64,000 nucleotides of DNA. Source: Rhodospirillales bacterium (lineage in GTDB: Bacteria; Pseudomonadota; Alphaproteobacteria; Rhodospirillales; WMHbin7). The stretch lies in NCBI GenBank assembly GCA_016214125.1, contig JACRPC010000041.1, forward strand, positions 1 through 64,000. The letters are read 5' to 3'. Shown here one piece after another: positions 26,338-35,400 of the stretch. Each line of letters begins with the position of its first letter. Within the stretch, counting starts at the first letter, position 1. The notes below the pieces were generated by a model. It did not search any database. It saw nothing but the letters and a program-made list of their open reading frames with translations, and was not told where the DNA came from. Position numbers and translations under genes: made by a program.

Positions 26338-29300
26338 CGACAAACAACAATCGTTGTTTCCTCGTTCCGGTCTCCGGACGATCGGCAATGTGCCCGAGGG
26401 GGCCGAAGCCATGTTGCTGGCCGAGGCTGCGGGGCAAGGCGCCTCGATCCTGCACATTGCCCGTGACGAAGGCCGTATGGTGGCGCTGGCCGAGGAATTG
26501 GCCTTTTTTGCCCCCGCGATCGAGATCGTCACCCTGCCGGCCTGGGACACCGTGCCCTATGACCGGGTTTCGCCCCATCCCGACGTCTTGGCCCGTAGGC
26601 TCGATGCGCTGGGCCGTCTGGCGGGGGAGCCGGTCAAGGCGGGTCGGGTGGTGGTTTCCACGGTCAGCGCCATCCTGCAGCGCCTGCCGACCCCCAAGAG
26701 CGTCGCCGAGGCGACCTTCCTCCTGGTGCCCGGCCAGTCGGTGGATGGCGAGGCGCTCTTATCGTTCCTCGACCGCCACGGCTATGGCCGGGCCGAGACG
26801 GTGATGGAGCCCGGCGAATATGCGGTTCGGGGCGGGCTGATCGACCTTTTCCCGCCCGGCACCGACGAGCCCTTCCGGCTCGATTTCTTCGGCGACCGGC
26901 TGGAGACCATCCGGCGCTTCGATCCGATGAGCCAGACCAGCACCGGCACCGCCGATCAAATCATCTTGCGCCCAGTGAGCGAGGTAACGCTCGATCCGCC
27001 CTCGATCGAGCGCTTCCGCATCGGCTATCGGGAGTTGTTCGGCACCGTCACCGGCACCGATCCGCTCTACGAATCGATCTCCAACGGCGTCAAATTTCCC
27101 GGCCTCGAGCATTGGCTGCCGCTGTTCCATGAGGGGCTGGATACCCTGTTCGCCTATCTGCCCCAGGCGGTACTGAGCCTCGATTATCAGACGTCCGAGG
27201 CGGTCGATGCCCGCCTAGCCTTGATCGGCGAATATTACCAAGCCCGAAAAGATCAGGCCGGGCAGGGGCTTAAGGAATCCGATCTGCTTTACAATCCTGT
27301 GCCTCCGGCACGCCTGTTCCTCGACCGTCCGGACTTCGACCGCGCCCTGGCGGCAAGGCCTTCGGTGATCTTCTCACCCTACGCGGCCGGTCCCGACGCG
27401 GTCGATGCCGGCGGTCATGCCGGGCCCGATTTCGCCCAGGCCCGGGTCACGCCGGGCGCCAATCTGTTCGAGGCGGTGCGCGACCGGATCGTTGCCCTTC
27501 GCGCCGAAGGCAAGCGGGTGGCGATCGCCGCCGCCACGGCCGGGTCGCGCGACCGGTTGGCCGGGCTTCTTCTCGATCACGGCGTTGCCAATCTGGTGCC
27601 GGTCGACAATTGGCACGAGGCCGTTACCGGTCCTCTCGACCGCATTCCCGTCTTGGTCTTGGGCCTTGCGCATGGGTTCATCCTTGGCGATTGGGCGCTG
27701 ATTTCCGAGACCGACATTCTGGGCGAGCGGCTCGCCCGTCTGCCCAAGCGCCGCCGCCGGGCCGAGCATTTCCTGACCGAGGTGACCGGCCTCTCCGAAG
27801 GCGATCTGGTCGTCCATGTCGAGCATGGCATCGGCCGCTATGACGGCTTGGAGACGCTCGACGTGGCCGGCGCGCCGCACGATTGTCTGCGCCTGGTCTA
27901 TGACGGCGGCGACAAGCTCTATGTGCCGGTCGAGAACATCGAGGTCTTGACGCGTTACGGCTCCGAGGATTCCGGGGTGGCGCTCGACCGTTTGGGCGGC
28001 GCGGCCTGGCAGGCGCGCAAGGCCAAGCTCAAGAAGAAGATCCGCGATCTGGCCGAACAATTGATCGCCGTGGCGGCCAAGCGGCTGGTGAAAAGCGGCG
28101 AGGCGGTGCAGCCGGCCGAAGGGCTCTATGACGAATTCTGCGCCCGCTTTCCCTATGCCGAGACCGACGACCAGTTGGCGGCGATCGCCGACACGATCGC
28201 TGATCTGGCCAGCGGCCGATCGATGGATCGGTTGATCTGCGGCGATGTCGGTTTCGGCAAGACCGAGGTGGCGCTGCGCGCCGCCTTTGCGGTGGCGCTG
28301 TCGGGGCGCCAGGTGGCGGTGGTGGTGCCGACCACGCTTCTGGCCCGCCAGCATTACCGGGTTTTCAGCGACCGTTTCGCCGGCCTGCCGGTTCGGGTCG
28401 AGCAGATATCCCGCCTCGTTCCCGCCGCCAAGGCCGCCAAGATCCGCAAGGATCTGGGCGAGGGCAAGGTCGAGATTGTCATCGGCACCCATGCGCTGCT
28501 CGCCAAATCGATCGCCTTTCGCGATCTGGGGCTGCTGGTGATCGACGAGGAACAGCATTTCGGCGTCGCCCACAAGGAACGCCTGAAGCAGATGAAGGCC
28601 AATGTGCATGTGCTGACCCTGTCGGCGACGCCCATTCCCCGCACCTTGCAGATGGCGCTTTCTGGCGTGCGCGAAATGAGCCTGATCGCCACCCCGCCGA
28701 TCGACCGTTTGGCGGTGCGCACCTTCGTGCTTCCCTTCGATCCGGTGGTGGTGCGCGAGGCTTTGCTGCGCGAACGCTTCCGGGGCGGACAAAGTTTCTA
28801 TGTCTGCCCCCGGGTGGCCGACATCGAAAAAGTGGCCGAACGGCTGAAAGTGCTGGTGCCCGAGCTTTCCCTGGCGGTGGCGCACGGCCAATTGGCGGCC
28901 GGGGCGATCGAGGACGTCATGAGCGCCTTCGGCGATGGCGCCTACGACGTCTTGCTCGCCACCAACATCATCGAATCCGGCCTCGACATGCCGCGCGTCA
29001 ACACCATCGTCATCCATCGCGCCGACCTGTTCGGCCTCTCGCAGCTCTATCAGTTGCGCGGCCGGGTGGGGCGGGCCAAGCAGCGTGGCTACGCCTATCT
29101 CACCGTGCCTTCCGGCAAACTGCTCACCAAAACGGCGGAAAAGCGCCTGTCGGTGATGCAAGCTTTGGATACCTTGGGCGCTGGATTTACCCTGGCCAGC
29201 CATGATCTCGATATCCGAGGTGCCGGCAATCTCCTGGGCGAGGAGCAATCGGGCCACGTCAAGGAAGTGGGCATCGAGCTTTACCAGCAGCTCGTCGAGG

Positions 29301-29809
29301 AGGCGGTGGCCCAGGCCAAGGGCGAGGACGAGCGGGCCGAAGCCTGGTCGCCGCAGATCGGGCTGGGGATGGCGGTGCTGATTCCCGAGACCTACGTCGC
29401 CGATCTGGGTCTTCGCCTAAGTCTCTATCGGCGGATCGCCGCGCTCGACGACCGCGCCGGCATCGATGCCCTGGCGGCCGAGATGATCGACCGCTTCGGC
29501 CCGATGCCCGGGGAAGTCGCCAATCTGCTCGATGTGGTGGCGATCAAGGCGCTTTGCCGCCAGGCCGGGATCGAGAAACTGGAAGCCGGCCCCAAGGGCG
29601 CGACGATCATCTTTCGCAACAACCGCTTCGACAACCCGGCGGGGCTGGTGGCCTTCATCGCCCAGGAGGCGGGGACGGTCAAACTCAGGCCCGATCACCG
29701 GCTGGTCTGTCTGCGCGCCTGGGACGAGCCCGAACTGCGCCTAGCCGGCGCCAAACGCCTCCTCGAACGTCTGGCGGCGATTGCCGCCGCCGAAGCCCCC
29801 GGTCAGTAA
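26327..29809 (+). CDS. mfd: transcription-repair coupling factor
   Basis: Mfd displaces stalled RNA polymerase and recruits UvrA. The 1160-residue protein has the UvrB-like N-terminus (AWDTVPYDRVSPHPDV), the RNA-polymerase-interacting region (HVEHGIGRYDGLE about 500), and helicase motifs GDVGFGKTEVALRAAF, VIDEEQHFGV and TATPIPRTLQMAL. QLRGRVGRAKQRGYAY and the C-terminal TRCF domain follow. The best start is TTG 26327, overlapping sdhE by 11 bp; GTG at about 26389 would remove some N-terminal sequence. A short hairpin lies just inside the start. Confidence 0.96.
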   Translation: MINNDKQQSLFPRSGLRTIGNVPEGAEAMLLAEAAGQGASILHIARDEGRMVALAEELAFFAPAIEIVTLPAWDTVPYDRVSPHPDVLARRLDALGRLAGEPVKAGRVVVSTVSAILQRLPTPKSVAEATFLLVPGQSVDGEALLSFLDRHGYGRAETVMEPGEYAVRGGLIDLFPPGTDEPFRLDFFGDRLETIRRFDPMSQTSTGTADQIILRPVSEVTLDPPSIERFRIGYRELFGTVTGTDPLYESISNGVKFPGLEHWLPLFHEGLDTLFAYLPQAVLSLDYQTSEAVDARLALIGEYYQARKDQAGQGLKESDLLYNPVPPARLFLDRPDFDRALAARPSVIFSPYAAGPDAVDAGGHAGPDFAQARVTPGANLFEAVRDRIVALRAEGKRVAIAAATAGSRDRLAGLLLDHGVANLVPVDNWHEAVTGPLDRIPVLVLGLAHGFILGDWALISETDILGERLARLPKRRRRAEHFLTEVTGLSEGDLVVHVEHGIGRYDGLETLDVAGAPHDCLRLVYDGGDKLYVPVENIEVLTRYGSEDSGVALDRLGGAAWQARKAKLKKKIRDLAEQLIAVAAKRLVKSGEAVQPAEGLYDEFCARFPYAETDDQLAAIADTIADLASGRSMDRLICGDVGFGKTEVALRAAFAVALSGRQVAVVVPTTLLARQHYRVFSDRFAGLPVRVEQISRLVPAAKAAKIRKDLGEGKVEIVIGTHALLAKSIAFRDLGLLVIDEEQHFGVAHKERLKQMKANVHVLTLSATPIPRTLQMALSGVREMSLIATPPIDRLAVRTFVLPFDPVVVREALLRERFRGGQSFYVCPRVADIEKVAERLKVLVPELSLAVAHGQLAAGAIEDVMSAFGDGAYDVLLATNIIESGLDMPRVNTIVIHRADLFGLSQLYQLRGRVGRAKQRGYAYLTVPSGKLLTKTAEKRLSVMQALDTLGAGFTLASHDLDIRGAGNLLGEEQSGHVKEVGIELYQQLVEEAVAQAKGEDERAEAWSPQIGLGMAVLIPETYVADLGLRLSLYRRIAALDDRAGIDALAAEMIDRFGPMPGEVANLLDVVAIKALCRQAGIEKLEAGPKGATIIFRNNRFDNPAGLVAFIAQEAGTVKLRPDHRLVCLRAWDEPELRLAGAKRLLERLAAIAAAEAPGQ

Positions 29810-30243
29810 CGGGAATCCTTCTGGCTGCTGAACTTACCGACATTGCCGAACATCTGTTCCAGGAAGGTCATTTCGTTGCCGGCGGTGGGCGTTTCGCGGT
29901 CGATCGGCTTGATCTCGCGTCCGTCGTCCAGCGTGTAGGTTCGGACGTCCTTGACCATGCCCTTGGGATCGAAGCGGACCGCCACAACTCTGCGTTCGAG
30001 AACTTTCGGTTTGAAGAAGGTCTTCGTCTCGGTGCGCATGCTGATGTAGTACCAGGTTTCGTCATCGAAGACGGCGGTCGAGGACGGCGTGCCCAGCATG
30101 TTGGCGACATCGTCGCGGTTGACATCGCCCGGCTTGACCAGCACCAACTGATCGGGATTGGGCAGGTTGCCGCGCACATCGATGGTCGGCGAGCAGGCCG
30201 GCGCCGCCAACAGAATGAGAGCAAGGGTTGCAACAATACGCAT
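29803..30243 (-). CDS. bamE: outer membrane assembly lipoprotein BamE
   Basis: The 146-residue protein has a lipoprotein signal (ALILLAAPAC, Cys 17). Its SmpA/OmlA fold shows PGDVNRDDVANMLGTPSS, DETWYYIS and the C-terminal strand region. BamE supports the BAM complex that inserts beta-barrel proteins. ATG 30243 has GAGGTGGC just upstream. It is divergent from the CBP3 gene, the usual alphaproteobacterial arrangement, and its 3' end overlaps mfd by 7 bp. Confidence 0.92.
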   Translation of the reverse strand: MRIVATLALILLAAPACSPTIDVRGNLPNPDQLVLVKPGDVNRDDVANMLGTPSSTAVFDDETWYYISMRTETKTFFKPKVLERRVVAVRFDPKGMVKDVRTYTLDDGREIKPIDRETPTAGNEMTFLEQMFGNVGKFSSQKDSRY

Positions 30244-30349
30244 GCCACCTCGAATGGGCTGAAGGCCGGCGGGAAGGGGAGTTGACCCGACCGCCCGGGC
30301 GGCCGATAGTTCGACCGAATCTGAACCTCGATGGGCAGTCTTGTCAACG

Positions 30350-30883
30350 ATGGCGCTCTTGGGCCTCCTTTCCCGGCGCAAAGCCGCCCCCGGCCCCGAA
30401 AGCGGGCTCTACCGGGCGATCGTCGCCCAAGCGCGCCGCGAGGAATTCTATCGCCATCTGGGCGTTCCCGACAGCTTGGAAGGCCGATTCGATCTCATCG
30501 CCCTGCACGCCTTCCTGGTCCTGGAGCCGCTGTCCAGGCGCGACCCCTTGCTCGCGCAGGCTCTGTTCGACCATATGTTCGCCGATTTCGACGTCAATCT
30601 GCGCGAAATGGGGGTGAGCGACATGACGCTTGGGCGGCGAATCAAGAAGCTGGCCGAGTCCTTCATGGGGCGCAGCGCCGCCTACCGGCAGGCGCTCGCC
30701 AAATCGGACGATTCCGATCTGATCGCCGCGCTTGACCGCAATCTCTTCGCCAAAGTTCGCAGCGATCCCCGCTGCCTTGGGGCCCTGGCGGCCTATGTCC
30801 GGCGCGAATCGATGGCCTGCGACGAGGCCGGGCTGATCCGAGGCGAACTCGCCTTCGGCCCACCGCCCGAGAAACCGTCGTGA
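30350..30883 (+). CDS. ubiquinol-cytochrome c chaperone (CBP3/UQCC1 family)
   Basis: This 177-residue protein resembles the CBP3 domain that assists cytochrome b folding in the bc1 complex. Recognisable parts are YRAIVAQARREEFYRHLGVP, a FDLIALHAFLVLEPLSRR region and FDHMFADFDVNLREMGVSD. It is soluble. ATG 30350 is used; TTG 30341 would add three residues. It overlaps the yceD gene as GTGA. This gene next to bamE and yceD is a typical alphaproteobacterial grouping. Confidence 0.88.
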   Translation: MALLGLLSRRKAAPGPESGLYRAIVAQARREEFYRHLGVPDSLEGRFDLIALHAFLVLEPLSRRDPLLAQALFDHMFADFDVNLREMGVSDMTLGRRIKKLAESFMGRSAAYRQALAKSDDSDLIAALDRNLFAKVRSDPRCLGALAAYVRRESMACDEAGLIRGELAFGPPPEKPS

Positions 30884-31413
30884 TTCCCAATCCGCCGCCC
30901 GAATTTTCCCGCCGCGTGCCGGCCCACGAGATCGGACTGGATGGCCTCGCCACGACCATCGAGGCGGATGCCAAGGAGCGCGCGGCGCTCGCCAAGCGTT
31001 TCGACCTGGTTGGGCTTGACCGGCTTCAAGCTCGGATCGTCATAAAACCCCTGTCGGTAGGTGGCCTTTATCGTCTGGAAGGGCAGATCGAAGCCGAGCT
31101 GGCGCAGCGCTGCGTGGTGACGCTGGAACCGATCCCCGCCCGGATTTCCAACGACTTTACGAGGCTGTATGGCCCCCCGCAGGCCGTCGAGGAATGCCTC
31201 GATCTCGATCCCGAGGCCGAAGACCCGCCCGATCCTTTGGACCAGGGCGCCATCGATATCGGCGAGGCCGCCGCCGAGCAATTGGCCCTATGCCTCGACC
31301 CCTATCCCCGCAAGCCGGGGGCCATGATCGATGATTCTTCCTTTGTTTCCAAGCCGGACAAGACCGATAGCCCCTTTCAGGTTCTTGCGGCACGAGCGGC
31401 AAAAAAGGTGTAG
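30880..31413 (+). CDS. YceD family protein (DUF177)
   Basis: The 177-residue product begins at GTG and shows the DUF177 pattern: [17 protein letters not shown] in the middle and an acidic segment ([19 protein letters not shown]). It then has the C-terminal DPYPRKPGA and [13 protein letters not shown] signature. YceD proteins are encoded before rpmF and are linked to 23S rRNA or ribosome assembly. The Cys in RCVVT is conserved in this family. Its stop lies in a hairpin (31411-31436). Confidence 0.88.
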   Translation: MIPNPPPEFSRRVPAHEIGLDGLATTIEADAKERAALAKRFDLVGLDRLQARIVIKPLSVGGLYRLEGQIEAELAQRCVVTLEPIPARISNDFTRLYGPPQAVEECLDLDPEAEDPPDPLDQGAIDIGEAAAEQLALCLDPYPRKPGAMIDDSSFVSKPDKTDSPFQVLAARAAKKV

Positions 31414-31436
31414 GTAAGGCGGGTTGGCCTTGCCTA
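31411..31436 (+). promoter_or_regulatory. hairpin in the yceD-rpmF leader
   Basis: TAGGTAAGG (31411-31419) pairs with CCTTGCCTA (31428-31436), nine pairs including one U-G wobble, around an 8-nt loop. It begins at the yceD stop codon and lies 63 nt upstream of the rpmF start. No T-run follows, so it is not a standard terminator. It could adjust rpmF translation or processing; this is inference. Confidence 0.4.
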
Positions 31437-31499
31437 AGGGGGGGAATTCCTTTACAAGGCGGCCTTCAGACGCGACCCCAGCCAGATCGAGAGAGTTCC

Positions 31500-31685
31500 A
31501 TGGCGGTACCGAAAAAGAAGGTTTCCAAGTCCCGGCGCAACATGCGGCGCGCCCATGACGGCTTGAAGAATATTTCGCCGATCGAGTGCCCGAATTGCGG
31601 CGAGGCGAAGCGTCCGCATCACATTTGCCCCTCTTGCGGCCATTATGACGGCCGGCAGGTGCGGGGCACGGCCGCGCAAGCCTAG
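31500..31685 (+). CDS. rpmF: 50S ribosomal protein L32
   Basis: The 61-residue protein begins [20 protein letters not shown] and carries the zinc-ribbon Cys pairs CPNCGE and [10 protein letters not shown], so it is the C+ (zinc-binding) form of L32. The YceD-L32-PlsX-FabH order is widespread in bacteria and links ribosome and fatty-acid synthesis. Confidence 0.97.
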   Translation: MAVPKKKVSKSRRNMRRAHDGLKNISPIECPNCGEAKRPHHICPSCGHYDGRQVRGTAAQA

Positions 31686-31715
31686 GACGAGCAGCCGGGA
31701 CGGAGGATCAACGGG

Positions 31716-32765
31716 GTGGGGGCCGGAACCGTCATCGCCCTTGACGCCATGGGCGGCGATGACGCCCCCGATATGGTTGTCGAAGGTATGCGCTTGGCGC
31801 GGCGGCGCCATCCCGAAGTATCGTTCCTGTTGATGGGTGACGAGGCGCGGGTTCAGCCCTTGCTTGATCGCGCACCCGAATTGCGCGACGTTTGCACGTT
31901 CCGCCACACTCCCGATGTTGTGACCAACGACGCCAAGCCCTCGCAGGTGCTGCGCCACGGGCGGAAATCGAGCATGTGGCTGGCGGTCGAGGCGGTAGCG
32001 AACGGCGAGGCGGACGGCGTCGTGTCGGCCGGCAACACCGGCGCCCTGATGGCGGTCTCGAAATTCGTGCTGCGCACCGTTCCCGGCATCGATCGGCCGG
32101 CCATTGCCAGCTTCTTTCCCTCGCAAGGTCCCGACGTGGTGATGCTTGATCTTGGCGCCAACGTCGATTGCGACGCCAACAATCTGGTCGAATTTGCGGT
32201 CATGGGCGAAGTGTTCGCCCGCATCGTGCTCGGGCGCGAGAATCCCTCGATCGGAATCTTGAATGTGGGGTCGGAGGACATGAAGGGCCATGCCGAAGTC
32301 CGCCTGGCCGCCTCGATCCTGCGTGAAACCAAATTGCCGCTGCGCTTCCATGGCTTCGTCGAAGGCAACGATATTGGCGCCGGCACGGTCGATGTCGTGG
32401 TGACCGATGGCTTCACCGGCAATGTGGTCCTGAAAACCATCGAGGGCTCGGCCAAGCTGTTCACCGGCTTCTTGAAGGATGCGGTGCGGGCCTCCTTCCT
32501 GGCCAAGATCGGATTTCTTCTGGCCCGTCCGGCTTTGCAAGCGGTCAGGAATCGGGCCGATCCTCGTCGCTATAACGGAGCTATGTTCTTAGGGTTAAAC
32601 GGTATTACTGTTAAGAGTCACGGTGGCACCGATGCCCTTGGATTCGCCAACGCCATCGGGGTGGCCATCGACCTGGTCCGGCAGGGCTTCAACGACAAGA
32701 TCAAAGACGAACTCGCCCATCTGGGCGATCCGCAGCCGGAATCGTCGGTGGTTTCACCGGCATGA
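31716..32765 (+). CDS. plsX: phosphate acyltransferase
   Basis: PlsX makes acyl-phosphate from acyl-ACP for phospholipid synthesis. The 349-residue protein starts at GTG 31716 and contains the N-terminal [12 protein letters not shown] signature, [10 protein letters not shown] and [11 protein letters not shown]. The [13 protein letters not shown] region follows. It overlaps fabH by 4 bp. The segment 32570-32625 is noticeably AT-richer than its surroundings but remains in frame and conserved. Confidence 0.96.
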   Translation: MGAGTVIALDAMGGDDAPDMVVEGMRLARRRHPEVSFLLMGDEARVQPLLDRAPELRDVCTFRHTPDVVTNDAKPSQVLRHGRKSSMWLAVEAVANGEADGVVSAGNTGALMAVSKFVLRTVPGIDRPAIASFFPSQGPDVVMLDLGANVDCDANNLVEFAVMGEVFARIVLGRENPSIGILNVGSEDMKGHAEVRLAASILRETKLPLRFHGFVEGNDIGAGTVDVVVTDGFTGNVVLKTIEGSAKLFTGFLKDAVRASFLAKIGFLLARPALQAVRNRADPRRYNGAMFLGLNGITVKSHGGTDALGFANAIGVAIDLVRQGFNDKIKDELAHLGDPQPESSVVSPA

Positions 32766-33733
32766 GGCGAACCCGGATCATCGGCACGGGCAGCTACCTG
32801 CCCGAGCAGGTCGTCAGCAACCGCGATCTCGAGGCGCGTGTCGACACCACCGATGCCTGGATCGTCGAGCGTTCGGGCATCCGCCAGCGCCATTTGGCCG
32901 CCGAAGGCCAGACGACCGCCGATTTGGCCTATGAGGCGGCCCAACGCGCCTTGCAAAGCGCCGGGCTTACCGGTGCCGATCTCGATCTCATCATCCTCGC
33001 CACCGCCACTCCGGATCACACCTTTCCCGCCACGGCGACCAAGGTGCAAACCCGCCTGGGCATGAACCGTGGCTTTGCCTTCGACCTGCAGGCGGTCTGC
33101 TCGGGCTTCGTCTACGCTCTGGCCACCGCCGACAATTTCATCAAGGTCGGTCAGGCCCAACGCGCCCTGGTGATCGGCGCCGAGACCTTTTCGCGCATCC
33201 TTGATTGGAAGGATCGCACCACCTGCGTGCTGTTTGGCGACGGCGCCGGCGCGGTGGTTTTGGAAGCGGGCGAGGGGACGGGCACGGCGGCCGATCGGGG
33301 AATCCTTTCGGCGCATCTGCATTCCGATGGGCGCTATCACGACCTTCTGTACGTCGATGGCGGACCGTCGACCACCGGCACCGTCGGCCATGTCCGCATG
33401 AAGGGCAACGAAGTCTTTCGTCACGCGGTGACCAATCTAGCCGCCGTGGTGAACGAGACGCTGGCGGCCAACGGTCTGACGCCCGAGGCGATCGATTGGG
33501 TGGTGCCGCATCAGGCCAATGTTCGCATTCTCGACGGCACGGCCCGAAAACTTGGCCTTCCCCGCGAGCGCATGATCGTCACCGTCGATCGCCACGCCAA
33601 CACTTCGGCCGCTTCCATTCCCTTGGCGCTCGACGAGGCGATCCGCGACGGCCGCATCAAGCCCGGTCAGCTCTTGCTCCTCGAGGCGATGGGGGGCGGC
33701 TTCACCTGGGGCGCCTGTCTCGTCCGGCTCTAG
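32762..33733 (+). CDS. fabH: beta-ketoacyl-ACP synthase III
   Basis: FabH starts fatty-acid synthesis by condensing acetyl-CoA with malonyl-ACP. The 323-residue protein contains the catalytic Cys (C113, in [12 protein letters not shown]), the His in [10 protein letters not shown] and the Asn in [14 protein letters not shown]. The terminal [13 protein letters not shown] is typical. It is co-translated with plsX. Confidence 0.97.
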   Translation: MRRTRIIGTGSYLPEQVVSNRDLEARVDTTDAWIVERSGIRQRHLAAEGQTTADLAYEAAQRALQSAGLTGADLDLIILATATPDHTFPATATKVQTRLGMNRGFAFDLQAVCSGFVYALATADNFIKVGQAQRALVIGAETFSRILDWKDRTTCVLFGDGAGAVVLEAGEGTGTAADRGILSAHLHSDGRYHDLLYVDGGPSTTGTVGHVRMKGNEVFRHAVTNLAAVVNETLAANGLTPEAIDWVVPHQANVRILDGTARKLGLPRERMIVTVDRHANTSAASIPLALDEAIRDGRIKPGQLLLLEAMGGGFTWGACLVRL

Positions 33734-33769
33734 GACGACAATTTAAGTCAAATCCATCCCATTGAGATA

Positions 33770-33798
33770 TTGACGCATTTTCCGAGTCGCGTTAGCGT
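33770..33798 (+). promoter_or_regulatory. probable sigma-70 promoter for ihfA
   Basis: TTGACG (33770-33775) and TAGCGT (33793-33798) have a 17-nt spacer. The predicted start lies about 25 nt upstream of the ihfA ATG at 33830, leaving room for the AAAGGGGGG ribosome site. The -35 is near consensus and the -10 is weaker. Confidence 0.55.
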
Positions 33799-33829
33799 TC
33801 GGGGAACGAGATCCCAAAGGGGGGCGATT

Positions 33830-34141
33830 ATGGACGGCAAAACCATCACGCGGGCTCAGTTAAGCGAAGCGATTTACGAAGAAGTGGGCCTGTCGCGCAA
33901 CGAATCGGCGGCGCTTCTGGAAACGGTGATCGAAGAGATGTCGCAAGCCCTGTCGCGTGGCGACACGGTGAAGCTCTCATCGTTCGGCAGCTTCTCGGTG
34001 CGCTCGAAGGGCCAGCGGATCGGACGCAATCCGAAGACCGGCCAGGAAGTGCCGATCCTGCCGCGCCGCGTCTTGGTGTTTCGTCCCTCGCAGCTTCTCA
34101 AGGGCCGGATCAACAAGGCGATGGCCGCCAAGAAAGCCTAG
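33830..34141 (+). CDS. ihfA: integration host factor alpha subunit
   Basis: The 103-residue HU/IHF-fold protein has TLKSSFG-like [12 protein letters not shown], the beta-arm with [12 protein letters not shown], and [15 protein letters not shown] binds and bends specific DNA sites together with IhfB. ATG 33830 has AAAGGGGGG upstream; the frame upstream to 33770 overlaps the predicted promoter and is rejected. It sits before a MerR-type gene as in many alphaproteobacteria. Confidence 0.94.
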   Translation: MDGKTITRAQLSEAIYEEVGLSRNESAALLETVIEEMSQALSRGDTVKLSSFGSFSVRSKGQRIGRNPKTGQEVPILPRRVLVFRPSQLLKGRINKAMAAKKA

Positions 34142-34159
34142 GCGCGCTTCGGAAACCGC

Positions 34160-34606
34160 ATGGTCAAATCCGAAACGGCCTTCCGCACCATCAGCGAAGT
34201 CTCCGCCGAACTCGACGTTCCCCAACATGTGCTGCGCTTCTGGGAGGGACGCTTTTCCCAGATCCGGCCGCTGAAGCGGGCCGGCGGGCGGCGCTATTAC
34301 CGTCCCGACGACGTCGAGGTGATCCGGCGCATCCGTGATCTGCTTTATCGTGAAGGCTACACGATCAAGGGCGTGCGCAAACTCCTGAAGGAGAAGGGGG
34401 CCGAGGGCGACGATGCGCCAAGCACGCCCAGCGAACCCGTACCGAGTGCCGATGCGGTCGCGCCCCCGGCCGATTTGCCGAAGGCGCAAGCGCTCGCCGC
34501 CATTCTCGACGAACTCTTGGAAATGCGCCGGGTTCTCGACGCCGCCCTGGGGGCCAAGCGGCACCAATTGGCGCTCGATCTCGACCCGTCCGCGCCTGGC
34601 AATTAA
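34160..34606 (+). CDS. MerR family transcriptional regulator
   Basis: The 148-residue protein has an N-terminal winged helix-turn-helix ([20 protein letters not shown] through [16 protein letters not shown]), then [16 protein letters not shown] Pro/Ala-rich linker and a helical end ([20 protein letters not shown]) follow. No Cys suited to metal sensing is present, so it is unlike MerR or SoxR sensors. Location after ihfA is conserved in alphaproteobacteria. Target unknown. Confidence 0.88.
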   Translation: MVKSETAFRTISEVSAELDVPQHVLRFWEGRFSQIRPLKRAGGRRYYRPDDVEVIRRIRDLLYREGYTIKGVRKLLKEKGAEGDDAPSTPSEPVPSADAVAPPADLPKAQALAAILDELLEMRRVLDAALGAKRHQLALDLDPSAPGN

Positions 34607-34622
34607 AGCCGCGAATCCGCTC

Positions 34623-34651
34623 TTTCAATCCCCGGCCGCCCGCACTATAGT
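34623..34651 (+). promoter_or_regulatory. candidate promoter for tRNA-Pro
   Basis: TATAGT (34646-34651) is a good -10; TTTCAA (34623-34628), 17 nt upstream, is a poor -35. The -10 lies in the 12-bp perfect palindrome GCACTATAGTGC (34642-34653). A hairpin GCGCCGG-CGTG-CCGGCGC (34659-34676) sits between this and the tRNA and would be in the 5' leader removed by RNase P. Confidence 0.4.
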
Positions 34652-34681
34652 GCGGCCCGCGCCGGCGTGCCGGCGCAAGGT

Positions 34682-34758
34682 CGGAGCGTAGCGCAGCCTG
34701 GTAGCGCATCAGACTGGGGGTCTGGGGGTCGTGGGTTCAAATCCCGCCGCTCCGACCA
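34682..34758 (+). tRNA. tRNA-Pro (anticodon GGG)
   Basis: A 77-nt cloverleaf can be drawn. The acceptor stem CGGAGCG pairs with CGCTCCG, followed by A73 and encoded CCA (34756-34758). The D arm is AGCGCAGCCTGGTAGCGC. The anticodon loop CTGGGGG gives GGG, closed by TCAGA/TCTGG. The T arm contains GTGGGTTCAAATCCCGC. C1-G72 is the expected identity pair for tRNA-Pro. Confidence 0.96.
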
Positions 34759-34862
34759 ATTCACGCCATCGATAATAAAACAGGATTGCGGCGGCGAGCG
34801 CCGCGCGGGCCAGGCCCGCCTCACATCGCGCTCCATCACCGCCGCCGTTCTTCGCCAAACAA

Positions 34863-34898
34863 AAAAGAGGGAAACTCGGCTTTCGCCGCCCCTCTTTT
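34863..34898. terminator. bidirectional intrinsic terminator between tRNA-Pro and cspA
   Basis: AAAAGAGGG (34863-34871) and CCCTCTTTT (34890-34898) form a perfect 9-bp stem around an 18-nt loop. The A-run on the left becomes a U-run for cspA transcripts on the minus strand, and the TTTT on the right serves plus-strand transcripts. It sits in the 203-bp gap between the convergent tRNA and cspA. Confidence 0.7.
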
Positions 34899-34961
34899 CC
34901 GTTCCGAGGCTCTCACCCCAAACCGACCTGCCGACGAGCAGACCGGCCAAGGGAGAATCGA

Positions 34962-35165
34962 TCAAAGCGCCTTAAGATTGCCGGCCGCAGTCCGTCCGCG
35001 TTCTTCGGTCATATCGAAGCTCACCTTCTGCCCCTCGCGCAGCGACTGCAGACCGGCGCGCTGAACCGCGCTGATATGGACGAACACGTCCTTGCCGCCG
35101 CCTTCGGGCTGGATGAAGCCATAGCCTTTGGTCGTATTGAACCACTTAACCGTACCGATCGCCAT
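34962..35165 (-). CDS. cspA: cold shock domain protein
   Basis: This 67-residue single cold-shock domain begins [20 protein letters not shown], with RNP1 (KGYGFI) and RNP2 (DVFVHISAV) for single-stranded nucleic acid binding. It acts as an RNA chaperone. The 235-bp upstream gap leaves room for a long 5' leader, common in csp genes; a TTGACC at 35322-35317 (minus strand) is a possible -35 but has no clear -10. Confidence 0.93.
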   Translation of the reverse strand: MAIGTVKWFNTTKGYGFIQPEGGGKDVFVHISAVQRAGLQSLREGQKVSFDMTEERGRTAAGNLKAL

Positions 35166-35400
35166 TCCTGCGGGCTCCTTAGCTCATACGGACGCCGCGC
35201 GACCACCGCGCGACACACAAAACCGGCATCTCGGGCGTTGGACTGCAAGACCCGAGACGGGAACAAGGCAAGCCAAGACTCGATAGCCCTTAGAGCAAAC
35301 ACGTTCGAAGCGGCCTGGTCAATCGAAAACGCACCGCAACACCGAAATCCGACGCTCCAAGCCGCTCCCCAAATCGGTGGTTTTCCTGTAATATCGCCGG

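Noticed and set aside
27374-29257. 627-codon open frame antisense to mfd
   Set aside because: Shadow of the helicase domains; no recognisable domain or ribosome site.
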